Source: Apostichopus japonicus
Lineage: Eukaryota > Echinodermata > Holothuroidea > Aspidochirotida > Stichopodidae
NCBI RefSeq assembly: GCF_037975245.1
Contig: NC_092577.1
Location: 32,552,898-32,616,897 of the forward strand
Reading direction: 5' to 3'
DNA length: 64,000 nucleotides
Shown here: positions 1 through 11,900 of the stretch, piece by piece
How the letters are laid out: each line of letters starts with the position of its first letter
Position numbering within the stretch: position 1 is the first letter of the stretch
The notes under the pieces: generated by a model
What the model was told of the DNA's origin: nothing
Seen by the model: the letters and a program-made list of their open reading frames with translations, nothing else
The model's database searches: none
Program-made: the position numbers and the translations under genes

Positions 1-97
1 CACAGTGCAATTCTATTCTCGCATGGAGCTCATGTTTTACTCTTCTCATGTCCGTATTCTGTGCGTGTTTTGTCCCTTCTGTTACTGTTACTTCTGT

Positions 98-140
98 TAT
101 TGCTAGGATCGAAACGTCAGGCCAACTTACTTTTAGACAC
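98..140 (+). repeat. Partial copy of dispersed ribozyme-like repeat
   Basis: The stretch GCTAGGATCGAAACGTCAGG and its continuation match the right arm of the palindrome at 21359-21410. The upstream part with the CTGAAGA core is absent here, so this copy is 5'-truncated. Seen directly by comparing the two places. Its origin (a retroelement end) is inference. Confidence 0.7.
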
Positions 141-667
141 GTTTGACTTTTGTTAGATCCATGCATGACAACCAGGAAAAGTTCATAAATGTTTGGTCTG
201 TTGTGTCCTAGTCCATCACCTGTATGTTGTCATTAAGATTTATGGCAAAAAAAATGGAAAAAGAAGAAATGTGTAGATGAATCTATTTTCAGACCTACAA
301 AAAGTCATGTATACAAATGACAAGTTTAAAATTTTGATTGTAGACAGTTGATGGGTTGGTCATTGAACAGTTTGAAATGTTAAATGTCATGTCATCAGTG
401 AACCAATCAGAAATCTGTCCAGGCGATGCTTGTAATAACTGACTGCAAAATGAGAGGTTGTACTCTAATGTTGCCACCCCTCCATCCATCCCAACCCCCA
501 GTAATAAAGGAATCACAACCAAGTAAGTGACATAATTCTGCCATGGAGCCTGAAGAAAACTGAAATAATTATTCAAGTCATTTTTTACAACACATATCAA
601 GCTCTGTTTTGAGCTATGTCATCGTGGTTTTTACAAACACCTTCATTTTTGCCGGTTCCTTCCACAG

Positions 668-791
668 AGAGCAAGCCGAGGCTATGCGAAACAAATCAAA
701 GGAAGCACGCAGAAGGCGCGAAGAACGTCAACTTCTTAAGAAGCAGGAGCTCCTCAAGATCAAGGAAGATGAGGATAATGCTCAGAAATAG
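668..791 (+). CDS. Last coding exon of an unrecognised gene (partial)
   Basis: A pyrimidine-containing acceptor (TTCCACAG at 660-667) precedes an open frame of about 40 residues that ends at TAG (789-791). An AATAAA follows 13 bases later. The peptide is highly charged and looks like a helical or coiled-coil tail: it starts around EQAEAMRNKSKEARRRREER and ends EDEDNAQK. The first base completes a codon begun in an upstream exon. I see no convincing earlier exon in bases 1-667, so the rest of the gene probably lies to the left of the window. I do not recognise the protein. Tail composition alone is common to many RNA-binding and cytoskeletal proteins and gives no function. Confidence 0.6.
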
Positions 792-803
792 GAATATAAT
801 TTC

Positions 804-809
804 AATAAA
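804..809 (+). terminator. Poly(A) signal AATAAA of the left-edge gene
   Basis: Canonical AATAAA lies 13 bases after the stop codon of the exon at 668-791. The 3' UTR would be very short, which makes this placement credible as the end of that gene. Confidence 0.6.
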
Positions 810-1418
810 GTTTCCTTGTAAAATTTGATATGAAATGTTCTGGTTTTTGTTTGGTATCTTTGGTGACATATCCGGTAGTTCTTTCTGCTATCACTGCAGG
901 GGTGTAGGAGCTTGAAAGGAGGGGGGGGGGGGGGGTGGGGGATGAGATGGAGGGAGTTTTGACCTTTTAATAAGGTGCTTAACATCAGAAGGTAGATCTA
1001 CATCTTAATGAACCTTCAGAAGTGATTCCTCTTTCTGACATTTTGTGCTTGACAAACAAAAATATATTTGAAAACAGAGAAAATGCTGCAGTTCTGGGGC
1101 TCTGCCCATGGATTCTTCCCCCCCCCCCCCATCATCACCACTAGAGCTATACTCATTTGAGATCCCCTACAAACCCAGTTAATAACAGTGTGTACCTCTC
1201 CCACCCCTTCCCCACATCAGATATGCACCTCTGCACTGGTTATTTGCTTTCTCACAAATAGAATGAAGCTGGGTGGGCGGTGGGGGAGGGGTGGGGGGTA
1301 CACATTGTACCAGATCAGTCTTTTACAAGATTTGTTCAATCAATCTTCAACAAGCAATTTACTGCCACTTTAAAATCAGTCTGCTGTCGAGGGACAGGTC
1401 TCACTCTGGAGGAGGGGA

Positions 1419-1531
1419 AGGGAGGGGATATTCTTGGGTGGGGTGGGGAGGGGATATTCTTGGGTGGGGTGGGGAGGGGATATTCTTGGGTGGGGAGGGG
1501 ATATTCTTGGGTGGGAAGGGGATATTCTTGG
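1419..1531 (+). repeat. G-rich minisatellite, about 5 units
   Basis: Five units of GGGGATATTCTTGGGTGGGG and shortened variants follow one another with unit lengths of about 20-26 bases. Each unit brings several runs of three or more G. All reading frames through it are repetitive, so the overlapping open frames on both strands are not genes. Confidence 0.85.
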
Positions 1532-1888
1532 TACATGCAAGCCTGTGAATACATCTTCCAAAACATGGACTGATTCTCAATATTGAAGTTTTCTTTGGGA
1601 AAAGCTTTCAGTAGGACCCTTGACTGACTTTAATCTGACCACCATGGTAACATATTCCTCAATCTTTGTCTACTTGAATGCTCAAACTCCCAAGAATTAA
1701 ATGGAGAGTCCAAACCTCCATGACAGTACATGCATAACGTTGAGAATGCTGATTGGGCCAATGACGGTTGACTTCTACTGGTTTTTAGCAAGTTTATTAT
1801 TTTTTGTCAGCCAAGGTGACCTACAAAAGGACACCAAGTCTGATCTAGCTATAAGCAGTCCATTGCTACTTCTGGTCCTTCTCTAAAG

Positions 1889-2222
1889 CAGGGGTTCCCT
1901 TACATGAACCCCCAGGGAGTGCGTGAATCCATCCCAGGGGGTTCGTGAGACGTTTCTGAAAGTCAAAACTAGAGTACTTTCTGTTGAACTAAAATCTGAT
2001 ATATGATCTAGTTAAACTTTTCGCGTTCCGTACACATATGTTGCCATAGTAGTACAGTAACATGCATTTTTCATTACACTATGAACTTGATCTTTTACGA
2101 AGCACTGTTAATATAATAGTACAATAATGATTCAGATCGTATCTATTTGGGATTCCTGGACAACTCTGACATCCACAGGGGGTTCGTAGGGAGGGGGGGG
2201 GGATAAAGATAGGGAAACCCTG
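1889..2222. mobile_element. hAT-type non-autonomous element (334 bp) with 8-bp target duplication
   Basis: The element begins CAGGGGTTCCC and ends GGGAAACCCTG, imperfect terminal inverted repeats of the hAT kind. It is flanked on both sides by the perfect 8-bp direct repeat CTCTAAAG (1881-1888 and 2223-2230), the target-duplication length expected for hAT transposition. Internally it has a second copy of the GGGGGTTCG motif in subterminal position and no open frame for a transposase, so it must have been moved by an enzyme encoded elsewhere. Confidence 0.85.
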
Positions 2223-2230
2223 CTCTAAAG

Positions 2231-2558
2231 CATCTTTTTTTTTTTACCAGCAACCAAAAAATAAGGCGATCGCATAAAGTAGGAAAATTGGAGTTAAAAT
2301 TTTAAAAATTCAACCATGTTACAAAAACTTCTGATATAGGATCTTGATACAAATTTCATAGACAAATGTAAAGAAATATTACCCATTTGCTAGTATGCCT
2401 GGTGAAGTGATATCCATTAAAATTTCTTCACATTTGAACAATAAATTTAGTGTTCTGTCAATAAAATAGCCTTAGATTTAACACCATTGGCAACACCTCT
2501 ACCCTCCTTAATTAACCACATAACCCCTCCCCAATACCCCTCCCCACTACCCCGATCC
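2231..2558. other. Intergenic sequence, nothing recognised
   Basis: AT-rich DNA between the hAT element and the RFC1 promoter region. No exon with splice sites, RNA gene or repeat was recognised on either strand. Confidence 0.5.
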
Positions 2559-2617
2559 CTCAAAACCCCTATCCCCTCCTCAAAACCCCTATCCCCTCCT
2601 CAAAACCCCTATCCCCG
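2559..2617 (+). repeat. C-rich 20-bp tandem repeat, 3 units
   Basis: Three copies of the unit CTCAAAACCCCTATCCCCTC lie head to tail just upstream of the presumed RFC1 promoter. It is a simple local duplication with a strong strand asymmetry (C-rich on +). Confidence 0.8.
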
Positions 2618-2700
2618 CCAACATCTTCTGTCAGTCACACAAGTTGGCACACTTCGGTCACTCGACTCTCCAAACACGAAACGATGGCCTTACATTTGAC

Positions 2701-2708
2701 CCGGAAGT
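2701..2708 (+). promoter_or_regulatory. ETS-family motif CCGGAAGT in presumed RFC1 promoter
   Basis: CCGGAAGT is the optimal site of ETS factors of the GABPA/ELK type, which are common in TATA-less promoters of housekeeping genes. It lies about 280 bases upstream of the RFC1 start codon in a short, less AT-rich patch (about 2640-2770). The position fits a core promoter element. Function is inference from motif and place. Confidence 0.4.
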
Positions 2709-2984
2709 AGTATCTGAACACAATGTCAAACGTGTTGATATTCTCCGCGCGAAGACTGAGATATCTGTAATGTTAGCACTGTGCAATCAGTATCGGTACC
2801 TGATTCAGTGTCGACATCGAATATTCTACATAAGCACTGTGGCTGTGTAGGCTACAACTTTTGACAGACTTGCACTTACATAAAACACTAACGAAGTTAA
2901 AAGAACCGTTATTTATTGCAAACAGAATAATACAAACAGCCCGATGCTTATATCCACGCAGTGACATTGATCCAAGAATCAAGA

Positions 2985-2987
2985 ATG
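2985..2987 (+). CDS. RFC1: RFC1 exon 1, coding part (start codon only)
   Basis: ATG is directly followed by the strong donor GTAAGT (2988-2993). The reading frame upstream of it has no other ATG after the TAA at 2928-2930. Joined to exon 2 it reads M-D-I-R-S-F-F, the known RFC1 start. The 5' end of the exon is not visible. It probably lies between 2710 and 2900. Confidence 0.75.
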
Positions 2988-5900
2988 GTAAGTAGAGCTA
3001 ACGATACCATGGCAATAGGCCTAGCTAAAGTTTTGCATTGGCCTAAGTAACACTAGTAACGACTATGAAATATGAATTGTAAAGTAACAGTTGTGGAACT
3101 TTGCGTTCGTGTAACATTAGGCTGAGTTTGTTCCAGATAGGACAATCGTCGTATAATAACATAAACAGTCCAGCCTAATATTCTATAGCCTAGTTAGCTA
3201 GACTTAGGCTCAGTTCAAGCATAGGTTAGCTTAATACTATTCATAGTTTTCATACTAGTTTAAACTATGGCCTAGTTCTAGCCATCTGCAATTATACTGC
3301 AAAACTGCAAACTTAAAGATGTATACTCATCAAAGGTCGGCCTTCTGTTTAGCACTTACACTACAGTAACACTTTTTCGAGCCCAATACTACTGGCCAGG
3401 TAAAAATTGTGAAGGTTTCACACTAGTTTAAAACTATGGCCTAGTTCTAGCCATCTGCAAATTTATTATACTACAAACGTAAAGATGTATGTATACTCAT
3501 GTGAGGTCGGCCGTTTGTTTAGTACTAACACTTATTCGAGCCCCATACTACAGGCCAGATAAAAATTATGAAGGTTTCACACTAGTTTAAACTAAAGTTC
3601 TAACCATCTGCAAAATATACTGCAAAGATTCAGATGTATGTACTCGTCTGAGGTCGACCTTCTGTTTAGCTTTAGCACTACCACTTTTTCTAACCCAATA
3701 CCATAGGGCCAGGTTTCATTTTGATTTTGAAAATTTCTAAAAAGAAAAGTTGTAAAAAGCACTCCTACTACAGAAAAGCGAAAGTGCAATGGCTTAGCTG
3801 TTTGTATGTCGTTGAGGGCCAAACCCACTATAATTGTAACAGGGATGTACTCACACTAGGCGGCACCGGGCGGCTGCGCCCAGCAGTTCTGAATGCCACC
3901 CAGCACAAACAGTATTTTCAACATTTTTGCCCAGCACTTTTTTGATGATAATTTAACCAATTTTACCATAACCAAATGTGGGAGAGTATATGGCACAGAA
4001 TAGGAAAAATAGCACCACCTACAGGTAAGCATACATCATGTGTAAAATTTGTCCAGTGGAGAGGTACCCCACCCATGAGATCCCGCTCCCAGGGTGTGGA
4101 TCACACTAACGCACAATCTGCCTGGCACTCAAATATTCCTGAGCACATCCCTGTGTACATATATGCAGCATAGCACCAAATTGATGAAGAATACAATATG
4201 CAAAGTTTAGTTCAATGTTTGATCCCATGAACTCATTTTTTGCTAACAGCAGGATATTAGAAGTTTCTTTACACAGAAGAAAGGTAGCAACGTGAAGAGG
4301 AAATGGCCAGAGGAGGAAGAAGAAGACGATGACTTTCAAACCACCAAGAAAAAACCGGCCAAGAAAAAATCAAAGAAAGGAGGAGTGATATTTGATTCAG
4401 GTGTGTAGTAATTAGTCAGAAGACTACAAAGAGCCACTACTAATGACTTGCAAATGAAAATTGATAGATTTTTGTTGAAAATGTTTATAAATATTTTTTC
4501 ACATTCTTGGTGAATATTCATGGATGAGTACAGCATTTTTAGGAAGCAATTACACTTCAGCCATTTAAATATGTCTGTAATTTTACTTATCAAATATTCT
4601 TCAAATATTTCAGATTCTGATTCTGATGTTGAAATTGTCTCTGTGTCTAAAGGTAAGAACAATCTATATTTCAAATATAAGTTTACTTTCCAAACAATCT
4701 CCCAAAAATTGGCTCAATCTGACAAAATTAAATGATACTCATAAAACTACCAAGTTGGTTTTGTATGATGAGTTGATGCTCTGGGATGATGTTTGTGGGA
4801 AAACATTTTGGAAATTTTAAAACTTTCCCAAATTTTTCATAAAAATTGGTTTTGCTGATTTTTTCTTGCAGCATGTTACATCTGCTATGTTTATTTTGTT
4901 TGTTTTGTTTCAAGTTTCAAAGTTTCCTTGACACACCTGTTGGGGTGCAGTTGCCACATCATTAGACGTAGTTTTGAAAAATTATCTTCAAACTCATGGA
5001 GGGGAAGGGTGGGGGAACTATTTTGTTCTAGAAAGTAGGTTCTGCCAACATCCCTAGAAAATCATAGGCTCCCCTAAAAAAAGGTCCCTTACCTCCCCCT
5101 CCCCCCTTTTCTCCCATGAAATTTCCAACATAGTTGAAAAAAGAAAATTCACCTGAAATTGCTTATGTCATCATTATAAGTTTTTTATTCACAGGAAGGT
5201 ACTGTATGTGTGTGAAAAGTTTTTATGTACAATTATTGTGTTGCAAGTTCGATGGTAAATTTCATATTCTGTTTAGCATAGTGTAGCTCTGATCATAAAG
5301 TTGTTTTTATGTACCAACTAGTTAAAAGACATTCATTGTGAAAGAAACTTTACTGAAACTAACTTAAAAACTTACTTTAAACTTGTGAATAAGAAATGAG
5401 GGGTTCACTTTGTCATGGTAACAGCTTTACAATCTTTTCATTATTCGTGATGTTAACTAGGATAAACTTTATGTGAACTTATTTTGACTCTTGGCTGAAA
5501 CTGGTCGAGAAATAATTTAGTAGTGTCATCACCGTGGTAACCCTGTTTTTTTTGCCCCTCTCTCACGTAAGCAAAAGGTAGCTCAAAGTCCAATGGCTCT
5601 GTCAGTAAGAAAACATCACCTTACATGTCAAAGACGCCTGCAAAGAAGAAAGAAATCGACGCTGCTTCGTTCTTTGGAGCCTCGCCAGTTCAAAGGTCAA
5701 ACAAAAAGGTCAACAATGTGTCAAGCAAGCAGGTGAGTGGAAGAAAGCACAGTTTCAAGTCATGGACATGAAAAGTTTGGTTATACAGACTTTTTAGATA
5801 CTTTGATTGAAACAAAAGAACTATAAAAACTTGAGGGAACTTCAGAATGTTTCAGACTCCAGGGAACCAATGCAATTTGGACTGTGACAATTTGACACTA

Positions 5901-8900
5901 GCATTGTAGGCCCTTGCAGATGCTATCTGTAGTACTAACTATGTCTTGAGTTACATCATTACATGTGTAAACAATATGATACCTTGCCCAACCTTTAACC
6001 TGGAGTAAATGAGGCAGGAACACTAATATACAAGAACATGGTTCCTTCAGCTTTTAGCGAGCCCATTGTTGAAAAAAATTAATCTTTGTGTGGATTAGTT
6101 TTATTTTCAGAATATAATGATATTCCCTTGTTGGGAAACGGTGATCTGGATGTGTGTCATTCTGTGCAAAAGAGATGCCGCTTGGTCAGGAAAAAGTAAA
6201 TGGGCGTGACTGGCATTTCCCCTGAGGAATCCATCTTAAATATAGTTTTGATATTCCTCGTAAACAACCTTAAATACGTGTTATGTATTACCTCTTATTA
6301 AAAGAAAAACAGTGTAAAAGAAACGTTTCCAATGCAACAAATACTTCATTTCATACAGAAGTTAACCAGTTTTACAACTGTCATGTGTTAAAACATCAAT
6401 GCTTAAACGGAGGGTTTTGTGTATAAACTGGGAAGCAAACTTTATAACAGAATTGTACGGTTTATGACTCAGACTGACTCAGTATTTTTAATTATATGAA
6501 TAAACATATTAATGAATGATACATGAATAATACATGAATAATGAATGAACTCAAGAATATTGAATACTAAAACATAATAAATGAATAAACATAATAAACA
6601 CCTTTGAAACTCACAAGGAATAACTTTGCCAGTCATACCAGGGAAGCCTTTTGAATACTAACTATAAACAAGTATCATTTTTGAATTGCGTGAACCTTGT
6701 CAAGAATGTTAAATTAAGCCTTTAAAGAAATAACCACGCATAAACAAGTGTCCTTTTAAAACTGTGTGAACTTTGTCACTCTTTTTGTATAATTAGAAAG
6801 CAGTGAAAGTGGAGAATCCAAGGCTAGAGATAGAAGATCACAGTGATGACGACTTTCAAAAAACTTTGGAGATGCTAGATAAACAGAGTGTGCCTACAAA
6901 GGTAAGGATTGAGAAAATGATAGTAGCATGTACATGATTTAAAAATCTCGTTCTATAGCTGTGCCATAAACGTAGCTGATAATGTTGAACTTTTTGCAGT
7001 TTTAGCAAGTAACAACAAAAACATTCCAGTAGTTAACATCTATGTCCCGTTTATAGCTTGCAAGAAATGATATCAACAACTAGAACTGCATTTGCCTGTA
7101 TGTATGTATTGTAGTGCGCGTGGAATGCTTGCAGTATTAGGAAGAACTTTTCGGTGGTGTTACTTTTGGGCGGACAACACACCAGGGAGTACAGTCATAT
7201 TGTAGTTACCTACAAAGTGAGGGCGCTTGTGAGCACCGTGACAGGCTCAGAATAAGTTGGCTATGCAGCTAGCCTCTGAAACTGCGAAATGTACAGAGAC
7301 TATATGAAACTTTAAGTTCCATTTCCAGTCATGTAGGTATCGTTCACTTGGCCGGTAAAGCCGATATTGTAGCGCAGTACAATAATGATTCCAGCAGCAG
7401 ACTTAATAAGATGGCAGCTAGAGTGCAGGAGAAAAGATGGAGAAAAGGATTATATGCTGTGTGAAATAGCCACTAACTTAGTATTTTAAGTTACTGTACG
7501 TCTTACCGGAAGATCAAATTCTGGAACTTGGGACGTACTTTAAACGATTGCCATTAATATTGTGAAGAAAATTGGAGAAGATGGTGAACGAAACAAGATG
7601 AAAAAATAAAAGTCTTGTAAACTGCTGAAATAATGTCAAGTATGTTTTGAAGAATATAGCTTTTTGATTTTTTAGATTATTAGGAAGTGGGGGAGGGGTG
7701 GGGGGATGGAGGGTTGGAAGGGGTGTTTCTTTTACCCTTGTCCTATGACTCTGTATCCAGCACAAAAAATTGGTAATGTGACATTAGTTTCGGTACCTCC
7801 CTCTTCATAACCCTCAGACATCTTTTGCCAGCAAGCTCTCTGAGAAGATGCAAACGTCCAAAGTCTTGGTACCTCAGACTCCAGAGGCGACGCCCCAGAG
7901 AAGAAGCCCTCGCAAGAGGGTCCAGCAGGCAGAGGCTAGCCCTCTGAAAACCAAACAGACAAAGGCTGTGGGGAGGAGTCAGAAGACAAGGCCAGAGATT
8001 AAGAAGGTACAGTTTGCATTTGTTTCATTGTCAATGTGGTCCCTCCCAGAGAGACGTGGGGTAAGGGTGGGGGGGGTGGTGGGCATGACAAGGGGTACAG
8101 AAGACTGGCTTGCGTGAGCTGAAAACCAAAAATGACCAAGGTTGTAGATAACAGTTAGTTTGCAGATTCCAGTGAGCGACAAGTGAAGGTGGGGGGGGGG
8201 GTGTGGTTATGGCAAGTGGCAGATAGAAGGGGAATTAAATGGAAGGTGTAACTTTCTCTGCCTCAAACAGTTGGTTGTGGGAACTTGCAATCAATAAGTA
8301 CCTGTATCATTAACAAACCATGTCAGCTAAATTTGAACTTTCCTTTGATGCGATGTTAACATTCTGGGTGGAGGGATGTAGAGAATGAATGATTTAATGA
8401 ACAGTATTAAAGGCAGCTGGTTGGAAATTTATCGATTGGCATTCTATCTCAGTACCAAAGTTCATTTAAAAAGCTTACCGTCTGCGAGATACCGTTTTGC
8501 AGCAACGAGTCCTGTCCCAAATAAAAATGAAAGATTTTGGCGATATTTGTCGCCTGCAAGTGTTTTACTTTTCGATATCGTCTTCTGTTTCCACAGGAGA
8601 TCATCAGGTATAGTCCCAGAAAGACATCAGCAAGATCAACACCAGAGAAATCCAAGGGCGATTCTTCTACTCCCAAAAAGGCCGACCGGCGAGGTACGCC
8701 AGTCAGTAGCAAGGTGTCGCCTAAATCACCAGGGGATGGACATAATAATAAGGGCTCCCCTCCAGACACTGCGGAGAAGAAGCGTGGAGGTCCGGCTTAC
8801 AGGAGCTACTTACAGAGGGAAGGACCACGTTGCCTTGGATCAAGAGAATTACCAAAGGTGAGGGTTGAGACAATTGAGGTGAAACTCTGAGGACCAAATA

Positions 8901-11900
8901 AATTTGTTTAGGGACCACTTAACATAAGGAGTATCACCAACGACCTCAACCCCATCATGGGACGGGTGAGGTCAGAATTTTTATATTTTTTTCCCCTGAG
9001 ATGGCACATTTAAAGAAATGTTATTATGGGCACCTTTGGCTTGTATGGACACTTGTACCCTCAGGTAAACCTCAAAAGTGTGTCACAGACCCACCAGAGT
9101 GGTGAAAAACATGGGTCTAGTCAATCTGTGATTACTTTCCAGTGTGTGATGTAATTAATTATCTCAGAAAGCTGTGCTAAGTAAGATGATGAACAGTATG
9201 AAACTTATATACTAGTTTATGAAGCATGTTAAGTTGCTCTGATATGGTTTATCACATCCAGGGAGAGGAAGCTTGCCTCGATGGATTATCGTTCGTACTG
9301 ACCGGGGTCCTGGAATATTTTGATAAAGGTGAGCTCAAGACTCACATAGAGAGCCTCGGAGGTGCAGTGCGAACGAGTGTCAGCAAAAAGACGTCTTATC
9401 TGGTGATTGGCAGAGAACCGGGGGACTCCAAGACACAGAAGGTATGTCAAACCTCTAGTTGTGTCAATACGGTAAAAGCTGGCCGCACACCGCATGACTG
9501 AATGCGAATCAGACCCAACTTGACTAAAAATAGAAAACACTGGATAGTCCGCACATGCTTAAGAACTATGATAGGTCGCAACTGACAGTTCTAAGTTGCG
9601 TCGGCGTTCCTTCAAGGCAACTGGATGTGAATTTATCGGCAATGGCAGAGTGCATTTTGCATAAGACTAAGACTGCAGTTTCAATAGTTATAGCCTACCA
9701 TTGGGAAATGACTTGGATATGCAAAACCTAACCAAACATGGGTCATTAACAGAACACAGTTGGGCAGGGTCAGTTGTCAGAGTAATGGTTGCTATGACTA
9801 TTGAAATCTATTGTCACAATGGTGGAGTTAAGTTGGGCCAATCGATTGATCTAAGATTGTCATCTTTCTCGACTGGCAGTCAACAAAACTAGCTCAGGTA
9901 GAATAACCTAAACAACTAAAAGTTGTGCTGTTATTTAAGATATATATATATATATAAGTGTGTGCTATGGCATGATACATAGTAAACTAAAACAAGTTAG
10001 AAATCTTTGGTGTTGCTGTCGTGTGTGTTTTAACACTTCTTGGATGCTGATTTCAATTTACCTAATATCCCTCCATTTTTTTTTGGCTTCTTTAGGCTCA
10101 AGAAATGAAAGTGAAAATGCTGGATGAAGTAAGTCTCTATGACTTGATCAGCTCAAGACCAGGAAAGAGGAAAGCAAACACTACAAAGAAACCAAGTCCA
10201 TCCAAAAAAGGTTCAAATGAGGTTAGACTTGTGGTTTAATAATTTATGTGTAAATGAAGTAAATATTCATTATGTGATGAACCTTTTTATTATTTTGAAT
10301 GCAGCTTTTGTAGTTTGGTCCGATTTTTTTTCCAAACGTATCAGTGTTTCTCGAAATAAAGGAGTGTGAATAACCAAATTAAGACAACCTTCTAGATTCT
10401 TCACCAAAGTAATGCAATAAGAGTGAGTAGATAATGTATTCGATCCTCCACATTTTGTCGGCCGGACACTTTACATCGTATGATCAAAAACACGTAAAAG
10501 GTAAATTTTAAAAATTCCAGATTTTAGACATTTGCTTCACCACTTGAAATTTTAAAACTTGACTAAACTGACCAATGAGCTACTTTGTTATGGGTTTCTT
10601 ACTATGGACTAACAATTGAAATGTTTACCAATTTCAACTAAAAAGAGTTGCTTTAAGAGTCACACTTGTTATTTGCAGATCATTTGTGGTGATAATCTAT
10701 AGCACAAATTTTAAAATAAATCATTTTCTGCTACCATGTTTTCCTTTCCCAGGAGTAGCTGTATTTTTTTAATATATTTGTTTTATCCATTCTCCAACAC
10801 TTGTTGCTTGAACCATTTTCTCTGCATCTTGTTCTTCAGAAAGCAGGAAGGACCAAACAGGAACCAAACTACATCACTCCCAGCAAGATTGATAAGGGAA
10901 AGTTTTCTTGGAAGCCGAGCCTTGCAAACTCACAGCTGTCAGACTCACAAGGTTCAGAGTTCAACAGTCAAGAGAGCTTAGGCCGACAAAACTCGCAGGA
11001 CCATAAATCCAGCAGCGGACAACCTCAGGCCTCGACACAGATGTGGGTCGACAAATACAAGCCCAACAATTCCAAGCAAATAATCGGCCAACAGGGAGAC
11101 AGGAGCAATGCTAAGAAACTGACAAAATGGCTGCAGAGGTGGCATGACAATAACTTTGGTCCTCATAAAGATAAAGGTTAGTGACTTTGTTTTCCTTTAC
11201 GTGTGCCTAAAGTTAGCCAGTTGACTTTCATTATTAAACGTACGTACCTATATTCCACTTTTTTGTCGGTTAAGTAGCTACTGAAATTCTTTAGCAACAG
11301 TAATATTACCTGTGGGGTATCTCTAAGGTCTCTCTAAGCCTAAGGGATGCAAGTTATCCTATCTAGTTAATGACAAGAAGTGTTCCATCTCAGTTCCAGT
11401 CACAGTATACAAAGAAGGCTAGTCTTTGTTGTTCATTAATGACAGTTTCTTTTGTAAGATCTCTGGTAACGTGGTGATGTTTGTCATGGTTTTAAGAAAG
11501 TGCCAAGGTTTTAGGCTAGTCTTTATGATTCATTTATGACAGTTTCTTTTGTAAGGCCTCTGGAGAAGTGGTGCTGTTTGTCATGAAAGGTAGACCCACT
11601 TTGCTGAGGATTTAAGAAAGTGTTATTTTTATACAAGGATCCATTTTTGAAGCTCTATTTGCATGGAATATTTGTTTGGGAAAATGGAATTTTACGTGTC
11701 AACACTACCATATCAAAGCTGGAAAACAAAGAAGCATCACTCGATTGTACCAATAATCTGCACAGTTTATATCACATGTAAATTTTTTGACAGAGAGGTT
11801 GTCAAAAAATTCCTTGCCTGATCATTTGATCTTGAACCGAACCTCGTCTGATCCAAAAAGTGCTTGGTCGGACCCTGGATTAAAGCTTTCACTGATCCAA

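Noticed and set aside
3976-4025. Alternative RFC1 first exon (ATG TGG GAG ... ACAG|GTAAGC)
   Set aside because: It has a good donor but its peptide is unlike the RFC1 N-terminus, whereas ATG at 2985 joined to 4253 gives M-D-I-R.
8385-8861. 158-codon open frame on +
   Set aside because: It overlaps RFC1 exon 7 in another frame. The exon frame matches RFC1 and splices in phase; this one matches nothing.
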